This document shows, piece after piece, positions 1-7,233 of a stretch of DNA of 64,000 nt. Under the pieces are notes generated by a model. That model did no database searches. It had not been told where the DNA came from and saw only the letters and a list, made by a program, of their open reading frames with translations. The translations under genes and the position numbers were made by a program. The stretch's first letter is position 1. The number at the start of each line of letters is the position of its first letter. Source of the DNA: UBA2421 sp002343075 (GTDB lineage Bacteria; Planctomycetota; Phycisphaerae; Tepidisphaerales; Tepidisphaeraceae); assembly GCA_937982565.1 (NCBI GenBank), contig CALJLN010000017.1, positions 135,951 to 199,950 of the forward strand. The letters run 5' to 3'.

Positions 1-780
1 CGTCGCTTTCAGCCACCGCACAGCCCCGAGCACGTCGCGGCGCTCGAGATCGCCGAAGCTGCTCAACTGCCCGCCGCTCTCGCCGTGGGCGCGAAAATCG
101 ATCGCCAGCACATTAAAGCCCCCCGGCACAAGCTTCCTGCATAGCACGAGTTGATTGGACTTATTAGAACCCAGCCCGTGCGCAATGATGACAGTCTGGC
201 CCGACGACAATCGCCGAGGGCCGTCTTGCGCGGGGATCCACCATCCGCTGAGCCGGGTACCGTCGGTGGCTTCAAACTGCACCGGCTCAAATGCAAAGCC
301 CAACTGCGAACGCGGATCGTCATTCAGCAGCACCTTCGGCCGATAGGTCACCACTGCCGACATGACAAAAGGTAACCCGAAACCGAACAACACCAGGACC
401 CGCAGCCCGTTTCCGAGCGCCGCGGTGCGTTTTCGGACGATTTTCACCCTCGACCCATCCGCCGCCACCTGTCGCGACACGCTCACGCGCCACACGATCG
501 CGCGCAAGAGCGAGTCAAACCCTTTGAGCAAAATCATCATCGCCGTGGCAAAGTAAGCAGCGAGCACCGCCTGCGGAATGGAAACCCGCCCCTTCACCGC
601 CACCGCATATACCACAGACAGCGCCACGCCAATCGCCGCGCCGGTGGCAAATGTCCCCGCGGTCGCCAGCCGAGGCTGGGGGTCGGCACCCGCGCGCAGC
701 GACCTGAGCACCGCATACACCGGTGCCACCATATACAAAGCCACTAACGCATAATGTAGAGTAATGTATACTAAACTCAT
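1..780 (-). CDS. membrane-anchored alpha/beta hydrolase (3' end outside window)
   Basis: The reading frame opens at an ATG at 780 and runs off the window edge with 260 residues and no stop, so the C-terminus is missing. The first ~145 residues are hydrophobic, with likely membrane segments near 1-25, 40-62, 68-87 and 124-145. The rest is an alpha/beta-hydrolase N-half: a strand pair at ~168-184, an oxyanion HG motif at 201-202 in IIAHGLGS, and the typical strand-turn FNVLAIDFRAHGESGG near 222-237. The nucleophile elbow would lie beyond the edge, so catalytic competence cannot be judged. The family includes serine peptidases and esterases anchored in the membrane (BEM46/YqkD-like). The substrate is unknown. 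It diverges from the next gene. Confidence 0.8.
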   Translation of the reverse strand, partial: MSLVYITLHYALVALYMVAPVYAVLRSLRAGADPQPRLATAGTFATGAAIGVALSVVYAVAVKGRVSIPQAVLAAYFATAMMILLKGFDSLLRAIVWRVSVSRQVAADGSRVKIVRKRTAALGNGLRVLVLFGFGLPFVMSAVVTYRPKVLLNDDPRSQLGFAFEPVQFEATDGTRLSGWWIPAQDGPRRLSSGQTVIIAHGLGSNKSNQLVLCRKLVPGGFNVLAIDFRAHGESGGQLSSFGDLERRDVLGAVRWLKAT

Positions 781-1030
781 CGCGCCTGCTTCGCATTAAA
801 GCTTAACCGAAGCACCCGTCGGCGGCACCGGCGCGGCAACTTTGGCGCAGGCAAGCTTGCCACATTGACCCCCTGGCAAAATCGCCGTAAACACCTGCCA
901 AGAAAGCACTTGCGCGACATTCGAGCCGCACCTCTCCCGGCGATTATCGGACGATTATCAAGATTCCCCCGCCGATCGACCGATGCAACCCGATAGTTCG
1001 CCGACGACACCCGGCAGATTGGATTGCATT
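781..1030. other. divergent intergenic region, no gene
   Basis: This 250-base gap separates two divergent genes and must hold both promoters. I see no convincing -35/-10 pair, hairpin or repeat in it. Confidence 0.5.
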
Positions 1031-1633
1031 ATGCCCCTGGTCATCGACCACCAACCCGTCAGCATCGACCAGCCCGGATCGCGCACCGTCGGCGAGGTGC
1101 TCGCCCGGCTGCAAAAGCAAAACCGGCTCGTCGTGCATGTCCTCATCGACGGCGAAGAGCCCGATCTCGAGCAGCCCAGCGTGTGGCGCGCCGCCTCCAC
1201 GCATAGTCACACCGTCTTCGTCGAAACCACCGACCCCTCCGCCATGGCGCGCGATGTGCTCGATGAAGTCGAACACCAGATCGCGACCGCAGAATCGCTC
1301 GGCTGCGAGGCCGCGAGCCTCTTACAGGCCGGCCAGCAGACCAAAGCCATGGAAAACCTCTCGGCGTGCTTCAAGCGTTGGACGCATGTACAGGAAGCGA
1401 TCCTCAAAACCAGCCAGTTGCTCCGCCTCGACCTCAGCCGCGTCAACCTCCCCACGGGCGATTCGCTCACAAAATTCTTCAACAGCTTCAGCGACCAGCT
1501 CCGATCGCTGCGAACCGCACTGGAATCGCGCGACTATGTGTCCCTCACCGATGTGCTGCAATATGAGCTTCCCGAATCAGCCACCCACTGGCGCGCCGCG
1601 GTCGTCGCGGTGAAGAAATCCGTGGAAGCATAA
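1031..1633 (+). CDS. hypothetical protein, planctomycete type
   Basis: I do not recognise this 200-residue protein. The first ~60 residues alternate hydrophobic strands with a short helix (TVGEVLARLQ) in a way that could form a small beta-grasp-like domain; the rest is mostly helical (TAESLGCEAASLLQAG, LSACFKRWTHVQEAIL) without membrane segments or a signal peptide, so it is probably cytoplasmic. An in-frame ATG at 983 would add 16 residues rich in Pro, Ser and Thr; I prefer 1031 because strand-like sequence starts there, but neither start has a clear ribosome binding site. It is monocistronic, followed by a strong hairpin at 1714-1744 and a converging gene. Confidence 0.6.
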   Translation: MPLVIDHQPVSIDQPGSRTVGEVLARLQKQNRLVVHVLIDGEEPDLEQPSVWRAASTHSHTVFVETTDPSAMARDVLDEVEHQIATAESLGCEAASLLQAGQQTKAMENLSACFKRWTHVQEAILKTSQLLRLDLSRVNLPTGDSLTKFFNSFSDQLRSLRTALESRDYVSLTDVLQYELPESATHWRAAVVAVKKSVEA

Positions 1634-1713
1634 GGAATACCCGGCAGGGTGATACATTCTCGGCCTTCCAGGGCCAGCCGCGCAGCCGCAACGCCTGCCG
1701 CGCCAACGTCACA

Positions 1714-1744
1714 GCACTACAACGCCCAGAAGGCGATGTAGTGC
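1714..1744. terminator. bidirectional hairpin between convergent genes
   Basis: A 13-base stem with one internal mismatch and a 5-base loop (CAGAA): GCACTACAACGCC pairs with GGCGATGTAGTGC. It lies between a plus-strand gene ending at 1633 and a minus-strand gene ending at 1758. There is no T-run on either side, so it may act as an RNA 3'-end stabiliser as much as an intrinsic terminator. Confidence 0.55.
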
Positions 1745-1757
1745 CACCCGATAACAT

Positions 1758-2174
1758 TCACGCCCGGCGGCGACGCATGATCAGAATACCCGCCGCGGTC
1801 GCCACGAGCATCGTCCCCGGCTCCGGAACCGCGTGGAATGTCACCGCGATATCGTTCCCGCCGCTTGCCGTGCCGTTGAATGCCGCGCCGGTGTAGCTGT
1901 AGAAAATCGTGTAGCGCAGCAGCCCATCCACCACTTCCGTTGCGTCGGGCGCGCCGTCAAACTGGCTGCCCGACGTCACAACACCCCCGCCGGTGTTGTT
2001 GACGATCAGAAACGTCTTACCCGCGGGCGCTGTTCCAAAAGTCGCGACAAAGCCCGGCGTGAACACAAACTCGATCGCCGGAAAATTCGTCCCGTCGCCC
2101 AGCGTCACATCGCCGGTGGTCACCACGGTCAGATCGGCATTTTCCGTACCCGTGGCCGCGTTCACATCCATCAC
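1758..2174 (-). pseudogene. C-terminal PEP-CTERM piece of the beta-helix protein, downstream of an in-frame TAG
   Basis: This 138-codon frame directly continues the frame of the upstream CDS: the TAG at 2175-2177 is followed without a shift by GTG ATG GAT GTG. Its content is what one expects at the end of an autotransporter-type beta-helix protein (MDVNAATGTENADL, then TTGDVTLGDGT) and it ends in a PEP-CTERM sorting tail: VPEP, a hydrophobic stretch GTMLVATAAGILI and the basic RRRRA. It is therefore the detached end of one gene rather than a separate gene. It has no ribosome binding site of its own. Without it the upstream product would lack its membrane/cell-surface anchor. A sequencing error is an alternative explanation. 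Confidence 0.75.
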
Positions 2175-3707
2175 CTATGTCGCGCTCGGTTCAAGGTTGA
2201 GCGAGCCAACCGTGATCGTATCAATGCTGTTCCCCGGCGAAAGCGTCCCGCCGGATTGAATCGTGACCGCGGAAGTAGTCACCCCGCTCCCGCCAAGCGT
2301 CGCCCCGGTGCCGACAGTATAAGCCCCCCCGCCTGTGTGCGTGCCATTCAACCGCAGTGTGCCCGCGGCGACGGTGGTGGTGCCGGTGTAGTCGTTCGCG
2401 CCCGACAAAGTGAGCACGCCCGTTCCCGACTTGGTGAAACTGCCACCCGCCCCGCTCATGGCACCGGAAAACGTGGTGCTGCTGTCGTCACCGCCGGCAT
2501 CGAGCGATTTTCCCCCAAGCAACACGTTGCCCGCGCCGGCAATTGAGCCGATGGTCTGAGAACTGGCGATGGCTGAGATATCAAACGTCGCCGGCGCGGC
2601 GACGGTGACGGCGGTGGCGCTGGGCAACGCGCCGGTTGACGAAATCGATAACGTGCCCGCGGTGACGGTGGTGGTGCCGGTGTAGGTGTTGGCGCCGGAG
2701 AGAATCAGGTTTCCCGCGCCAAGCTTTCGAATGTTTACCCCGGAAGTCGTCCCGATTTTGCTGCTGATCGTTGCGGTTGTAGCCGAGCCCACGACGTCGA
2801 TATTCCCTGTTCCGTCAAAGAAAAGCGTGTCGCTTCCGGCAATCTGGTATCCGGTTGTCGTAAAAACCAGTCCGCCGGTCGTGCGATCACCGGGAAGCGT
2901 GACCACACCCGCCGTGCCCCCGAAGATAACGTTATCGCGCCTGTTGGTTGATTCGTTATACGCGTAGTAATCACCCGCGGTGCCCGAACCGCCCGCTTTT
3001 GACGTAAAAAAGGTGGATGAGACGTTCCATATGCCGGTCCCGCCGGTGAGTGCGGTAGTCCCGTTAACATCCCAAACCACAGAAATGCCACCGCGCTTAT
3101 ACACGCCGATTCGCTCATCAGTAGTCACCGCAGCACCGTCGACAGCGGCATTGGAAAAGCCGTCCCAACTAGCGGAACTGAAGTCGGTATTAACTCCCGT
3201 TGTCACCGAGGTCTTGCGGGACCATGACTGATCTGTGCCGGGACTGCCGGTTGTACTGGTAGCCGTCATGCCAAAGGCGTCTACGACGTTTGCGAACGCA
3301 TATGGCGTACCGGTATAGATCACAACCGAGTCATCCCCATTGAAATTGACTGTCCCGTTTGCAATGTTGGCTCGCGATGCGGCAAATGGCAACGCTGATG
3401 AGCTATTCGCCAGCGTTAACACGCCCCCCGCGGAAATAGTTGCAGATATAGAAAATGATCCATTGGCGGTCGTACTCGTCTTCCACCCAATATTGGCAGG
3501 AGAGTTATTCCAGATGCCATAACGGAATCCTCCGGCGCCGAGATCAACCGCACTCTCCCCCGAGTTATAGATCTCGATCCACTTGTTGTTGCTGGCCCCC
3601 TCGTAGTACTGCGAAATATAGATATCCGCCTGAGAAGATTGCAACGTGAGTGATCCAGCGGCGAAAATCATCGATCCCGCCACAAACTTTGATCTGCGCA
3701 TTTTCAT
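2175..3707 (-). CDS. secreted lamin-tail / autotransporter-associated beta-strand repeat protein, truncated by TAG
   Basis: From the ATG at 3707 the product has 510 residues before TAG. The start is chosen because AGGAG lies 8 bases upstream and the sequence then begins with a signal peptide (MKMRRSKF, hydrophobic core, cleavage near SSQA-D). Residues ~29-190 resemble a lamin-tail domain (YISQYYEGASNNKWIEIYN). The second half holds two autotransporter-associated (PATR-like) beta-strand repeats, with LILSGANTYTGTTTVTAGTL and LTLSGANDYTGTTTVAAGTL as cores. These repeats build right-handed beta-helices in exported proteins. The role is probably extracellular or cell surface. The natural protein should be ~649 residues with a PEP-CTERM tail that is now behind the stop codon. 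Confidence 0.8.
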   Translation of the reverse strand: MKMRRSKFVAGSMIFAAGSLTLQSSQADIYISQYYEGASNNKWIEIYNSGESAVDLGAGGFRYGIWNNSPANIGWKTSTTANGSFSISATISAGGVLTLANSSSALPFAASRANIANGTVNFNGDDSVVIYTGTPYAFANVVDAFGMTATSTTGSPGTDQSWSRKTSVTTGVNTDFSSASWDGFSNAAVDGAAVTTDERIGVYKRGGISVVWDVNGTTALTGGTGIWNVSSTFFTSKAGGSGTAGDYYAYNESTNRRDNVIFGGTAGVVTLPGDRTTGGLVFTTTGYQIAGSDTLFFDGTGNIDVVGSATTATISSKIGTTSGVNIRKLGAGNLILSGANTYTGTTTVTAGTLSISSTGALPSATAVTVAAPATFDISAIASSQTIGSIAGAGNVLLGGKSLDAGGDDSSTTFSGAMSGAGGSFTKSGTGVLTLSGANDYTGTTTVAAGTLRLNGTHTGGGAYTVGTGATLGGSGVTTSAVTIQSGGTLSPGNSIDTITVGSLNLEPSAT

Positions 3708-3895
3708 CCCACAACTCCTATCCCTATCAGCCCAAGACATGCGCCAAGAGTAGTTACTGAGCGCTGCCCCTTCTCGCGTGCGGCTAAGTGAGTCAGCCCA
3801 CGCGCTTGGCCACCACACGGGCAGTAGACTCGGGGTGCGGGGTGTTTACAAGACTCATTTCGCATGTTTTGTGTTAGTTTTTCAACAGCACCCCA

Positions 3896-3909
3896 CCCGC
3901 CCCGGCGGG
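3896..3909. repeat. GC-rich perfect hairpin in the long leader region
   Basis: CCCGCC-CC-GGCGGG forms a six-base perfect stem, part of an almost pure G/C block to 3942. If transcription of the beta-helix gene starts near 4001, this structure is in its leader RNA. No T-run follows on either strand. Confidence 0.45.
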
Positions 3910-3972
3910 CGCTGGGCCGCCCGGCGACGCCGCGGCGGGCCGATCTATTCGCGTAGCACCTGCGGATTCTGC

Positions 3973-4000
3973 TTGACATTTCACCGCCGACTGTTAGCAT
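3973..4000 (+). promoter_or_regulatory. candidate sigma70-type promoter facing right
   Basis: A consensus -35 TTGACA (3973-3978) is separated by 16 bases from TAGCAT (3995-4000). It points into the repeat region and not towards any recognised plus-strand gene. Seen from sequence only. Confidence 0.4.
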
Positions 4001-4007
4001 TTTGTTT

Positions 4008-4016
4008 ATTATAACA
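4008..4016 (-). promoter_or_regulatory. candidate extended -10 promoter facing left
   Basis: The minus strand reads TGTTATAAT, a consensus extended -10, but no good -35 is at the usual distance. It would start a transcript near 4001 with a leader of about 295 bases ahead of the ATG at 3707. Confidence 0.4.
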
Positions 4017-4092
4017 TTTACCGATCCTTTCGCCCTTGATCGTGGAGAGCAAACAACGGCCCCAAAATGCCCTGCAACTTCCCCCATATCTT

Positions 4093-4155
4093 CCCCGATT
4101 GCGTCTTCGTGCCCCCCGATTGCCGCTTCGTGCCCTCGGTGAACTTCGTGGTAAA
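4093..4155. repeat. 21-base tandem duplication plus partial third copy
   Basis: Units 4093-4113 and 4114-4134 are head to tail and agree at 19 of 21 bases (CCCCGATTGC..CTTCGTGCC); a weaker third copy ending CTTCGTGG reaches 4155. The CTTCGTG/CACGAAG core resembles a class of intergenic repeats often met in planctomycete and related genomes, where it creates spurious HEGHEG-type frames; that link is from memory. Confidence 0.6.
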
Positions 4156-4229
4156 TCATTCTTCGCCACGCCGGACAGGCGCTGAACGGCCAGACCTGTG
4201 TATAAGGCCGACAGGGGACGAGACGCGCC

Positions 4230-4343
4230 GATCGGGGACCGATTTGGGGCCGATTGGGACCAATTGGGGCGCATTCGGGACCCGATTGGGCCTCTTTTGG
4301 TACCGATTGGGACCCGGTTTGGACCCGGTTTTTTGCACCAAAC
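4230..4343. repeat. degenerate 10-11 base tandem array in helical phase
   Basis: About ten units of the form GATTGGGACC / GATTTGGGGCC follow each other. The A/T cores (ATT, AATT, TTTT, GGTTT) begin near 4242, 4253, 4263, 4273, 4285, 4296, 4306, 4318 and 4329, a mean step close to 10.9 bases, with G/C-rich GGGACC-like segments between. A 10/11-base step breaks any reading frame, so this is not a protein repeat. Confidence 0.75.
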
Positions 4344-4456
4344 GGGAGTCGATCGATTGCGGTAAACATACAACTGTAAAGGACTTATGGATTTTACAGA
4401 GCGATTAAAACGCGTGTCGAACTTCTTTCTTCCCGGGTCCCACCCTCCCGCTGACC

Positions 4457-5665
4457 CTAGCGCTGCTGACGAAACTGCTCGACCGTGAGCGCCAGTGCCT
4501 CAGCGGCGGCGCGCTGGATGCGCGGGTCGGGGTCGGATTGGAGTTGGTTCAGAATCCGGCTGGCGGCGCGCTGGTCGCCGAGCGTGCCCGTCGGGCCGAC
4601 CCCGAACCGCGCGCGCCCCAGCGCCAGCACCGACTCGACCCGCCACACCGGATCGACAACCGCAGCCGAGTTGTCGTGGGTAACTCGATCTCCGGACGAT
4701 CCGACGTCGCCGGGGGTGCCGGACGGGGTGCCGGGCGACGGGGCACTCGTCGGGGTTGTCGGGATTGTCGCGCCCGTCGGGGTTGATGCGCCCGGCGGGC
4801 TTGTCGCCCATCGGCGCACGTTGCCGAGGTTGCGACTGATTGTCGGGCCGTCGAGCGTACGGATTCGGCCGGCTATCGGTAGCACGACCGTCTTGGTGAG
4901 CGCCAGCCGTTCGGCATCGAACGCCTCGACCGCGGCGAGGGCTGGCAAAGCGATAGCCATCGCTGCCGATGATACTTCGCCATTCGACGAAATGTCGCGC
5001 GGGGGTGAATTGGAGGTGTTGTCTGAGACGATCGCCGGGTTTTGTCGCAAGAACAGCTTCATCGTTGCGGCCGACTCGGCGAGCAGTTGCAGGCCGGCAT
5101 TTAGCTCGGCGGAGGTGATGCGTTCTTCAAAGAGCCGTTCGCCCAGCACAAACCCCGCGCGCAGTTGCGACAGCCCGGCGGCGGGGTTGACTCGGCGCAC
5201 GATCATCGCGCCGCGCAACGAGGCTTTGCCCAGGCGTTCGACGTCGGTGAGTTCCGGCGTTTCTGAACGATAGTGAATCAGTGCCTCAGGCCGATGCTGA
5301 AAAATCGAACCGCCAGCCAGGCCCGTCGCCCGGATCAGCAGTTGCCCGGCCTCGGCGACGGGTTCGGGTGTATCGGAATGGTCGGCACGGTTGAATGCGT
5401 CGAACGCGGCGCGGTTTTGGGCCACGAGTTGCAGCGCCTGCCCATAAAGCGCAGTCGCCTCGGCTTCGCGACCTGCAACACGCGGCGCAATCGAAGAGAC
5501 ATCGGGCAGCCGAAGCGGCGCGGCGTTGCGTGCATCAAGCCCAAACGCGTCCGGCGGCGTCGGCCGGGCGGTGCGATCGATGTACGAAACCGACGCCACG
5601 ACCGCCACCACAAGGAGAATACTCAGCGCCCAGCCGAGCGCATTGCCAAACATGAGGAGAATCAT
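4457..5665 (-). CDS. hypothetical membrane-anchored protein
   Basis: I do not recognise this 402-residue protein. It starts with one membrane segment (~8-28, LGWALSILLVVAVVASVSYI), followed by a large, probably extracytoplasmic, region. Residues ~60-250 are mainly helical and Ala-rich. Residues ~285-325 are a low-complexity Thr/Pro/Ser/Gly linker (TPTGATIPTTPTSAPSPGTP). The last ~60 residues (VLALGRARFG, RIQRAAAEALALTVEQF) look like one HEAT-like helical pair. Alternative start: an in-frame ATG at 5653; neither has a ribosome binding site. It diverges from the dehydrogenase at 5854 and is followed by the non-coding repeat region. Confidence 0.65.
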   Translation of the reverse strand: MILLMFGNALGWALSILLVVAVVASVSYIDRTARPTPPDAFGLDARNAAPLRLPDVSSIAPRVAGREAEATALYGQALQLVAQNRAAFDAFNRADHSDTPEPVAEAGQLLIRATGLAGGSIFQHRPEALIHYRSETPELTDVERLGKASLRGAMIVRRVNPAAGLSQLRAGFVLGERLFEERITSAELNAGLQLLAESAATMKLFLRQNPAIVSDNTSNSPPRDISSNGEVSSAAMAIALPALAAVEAFDAERLALTKTVVLPIAGRIRTLDGPTISRNLGNVRRWATSPPGASTPTGATIPTTPTSAPSPGTPSGTPGDVGSSGDRVTHDNSAAVVDPVWRVESVLALGRARFGVGPTGTLGDQRAASRILNQLQSDPDPRIQRAAAEALALTVEQFRQQR

Positions 5666-5853
5666 CGCGTGATGAGCAATGAAATCAATCGAAAGGCACG
5701 GCCGGCTTCACCTGACACGACTTCTCGGCAGAAGATGAGACCAGTGCCAGAGCCTTCGCAGCAGTGGCGAGGTTCACGAGAGTGAGGGTGCACCGCTACA
5801 GCATGCAAACAACATTCGGTAATGAAACGCGCTGTGGATGCTACAATATCGTT

Positions 5854-7233
5854 ATGAAGACCTGCCTTTTCATTCTCGCGTCACTCGCACTCACAACGGC
5901 TGTCGCGGCACAGTCGGTCGTCGACCCGAACCTCGCCGTGCAGACATGGACCAGCGGCCTCGACAATCCGACGGGTTTCGCGTTTCTCAACACCCGCGGC
6001 GACATGATGGTGATCGAGAAAAACACCGGCAAGGTGCAGTTGGTGCGCGACAGAAAAGTCCGCCGCACGCTGCTCGACTTGCCGGTGTCGAATGACAGCG
6101 AGCGCGGGTTGCTGGGCATTGCAACGCTGGGCAGCCCGGCGTCGGGTGGGTTTGTGTATCTCTATCACACCGCCGCCGCCGTCGATGGGGGCGCGCCGAT
6201 CAGCAACAAGATCAGCCGATATCGCTACGACGGCGAGCAGCTTGTGTTCGATCGGAAGATTATCGACCTGCCCGCGCTCACCGGCCCCAACCACAACGGC
6301 GGGAAGATCTTGTTCGACGCGCGCAGCCAGCTTTACGTCGCGACCGGCGATCTCAATCTGAACAACGCCACCGCCAACTACGGCGGGCGCGAAGTGCAAC
6401 TAACCGGCGCCATCCTGCGCATGGACTCGACCGGAAAGCCCTCGGCGGGAAACCCGTTTCGGGTTGATTCGTCGCGAAACAATCCGGCCAACTACATCTA
6501 TGCCTACGGCGTGCGCAATACCTTCGGAATCGCCATCGAACCGGTAACCGGAGACCTGTGGGACACCGAAAATGGCGCGCAGAGTTTTGACGAGATCAAC
6601 CGCGTCTTCAAAGGTTTTAACAGCGGGTGGGAACGCATCATGGGCCCTGTCAGCCGCAACGGGGGAACCCTGCCCGAGTTGAACAGCCTCGGACCTGCGG
6701 CGCTGTATGACGATCCGAAGTTTTCGTGGCTCTCGCCGGTCGCCCCGACCGATTTGGAGTTTTTCCCGACGGCGCGCCTCGGATCGCAATACAAGAACGA
6801 TCTTTTCGTCGGCACAACGCGCGGCGGAAAAATTCTGCGGTTTGACCTGACCGGATCGCGGAAGAGCCTGTCACTCGCCGGCGGGCTTGCCGATGGGGTG
6901 GCGGATAACAGCTCCGGCAATCGCTTCGCCGAGCAGGACGCGATTCTCTTCGGCAATGATTTCGGGTTGGTCAGCGACTTAACTGTCGGCCCCGGCGGGC
7001 TTTATGTCACTGATTTTCTCAACGGCCGGATCTTCCGCATCACCACGGCGGCGCCGAGCACACAAATGCAGCCAATTGAAGCCGCAGGGCGAGGCTCGGT
7101 GCCAGAGCCGGGTAGCGTGATGATGATCGTCGGGGGCGCATTGCTCCTCGGCGGCGCGCGAGGCTACTCCCGCCGACGATTATCGCCGACGCCGGCGCGT
7201 CACGGGCATGCGGGCACCGAGTCGCATCGTTGA
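5854..7233 (+). CDS. PQQ-dependent sugar dehydrogenase-like protein with PEP-CTERM anchor
   Basis: The 459-residue product has a signal peptide (MKTCLFILASLALTTAVAAQ), a six-bladed beta-propeller of the glucose/sorbosone dehydrogenase family, and a PEP-CTERM tail (VPEPGS, hydrophobic MMIVGGALLLGG, then basic residues). Family landmarks include ERGLLGIA near 90, GPNHNGGKI near 145, a DTENGAQSFDEIN segment near 235 and SWLSPVAPTDLEFF near 295. These enzymes oxidise sugars at the C1 hydroxyl in the periplasm using PQQ, but many family members have unknown substrates. The start at 5854 is chosen because the signal peptide begins there; earlier in-frame codons are not coding-like. The 3' end overlaps the converging helicase gene by 54 bases, and the overlap encodes the residues after the hydrophobic anchor. 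Confidence 0.85.
   Translation: MKTCLFILASLALTTAVAAQSVVDPNLAVQTWTSGLDNPTGFAFLNTRGDMMVIEKNTGKVQLVRDRKVRRTLLDLPVSNDSERGLLGIATLGSPASGGFVYLYHTAAAVDGGAPISNKISRYRYDGEQLVFDRKIIDLPALTGPNHNGGKILFDARSQLYVATGDLNLNNATANYGGREVQLTGAILRMDSTGKPSAGNPFRVDSSRNNPANYIYAYGVRNTFGIAIEPVTGDLWDTENGAQSFDEINRVFKGFNSGWERIMGPVSRNGGTLPELNSLGPAALYDDPKFSWLSPVAPTDLEFFPTARLGSQYKNDLFVGTTRGGKILRFDLTGSRKSLSLAGGLADGVADNSSGNRFAEQDAILFGNDFGLVSDLTVGPGGLYVTDFLNGRIFRITTAAPSTQMQPIEAAGRGSVPEPGSVMMIVGGALLLGGARGYSRRRLSPTPARHGHAGTESHR

Larger units (their letters stand above)
3708..4456. other. 749-base non-coding region with phased repeats and promoter candidates
   Basis: No reading frame here looks like a gene. It holds a GC-rich palindromic block (3896-3942, including the perfect stem CCCGCC/GGCGGG at 3896-3909), a TTGACA/TAGCAT pair facing right, an extended -10 facing left, a 21-base tandem duplication (4093-4134) and a degenerate 10-11 base repeat array (4230-4343). 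It separates the start of the beta-helix protein gene from the end of the gene at 4457. Confidence 0.75.

Noticed and set aside
2175..2177. Programmed recoding (selenocysteine or pyrrolysine) at the TAG in the PEP-CTERM gene
   Set aside because: TAG is not a selenocysteine codon, the family has an ordinary aromatic residue at this place, and nothing nearby resembles a recoding element or pyrrolysine genes.
4230..4343. CRISPR array
   Set aside because: Units are adjacent and degenerate, without unique spacers of constant length, and no cas gene is present.
3981..4373. Proline- and asparagine-rich open frames across the phased repeat array
   Set aside because: All three minus-strand frames show similar PIGP/PNR patterns because the 10-11 base unit cycles through frames; there is no start signal or codon preference.
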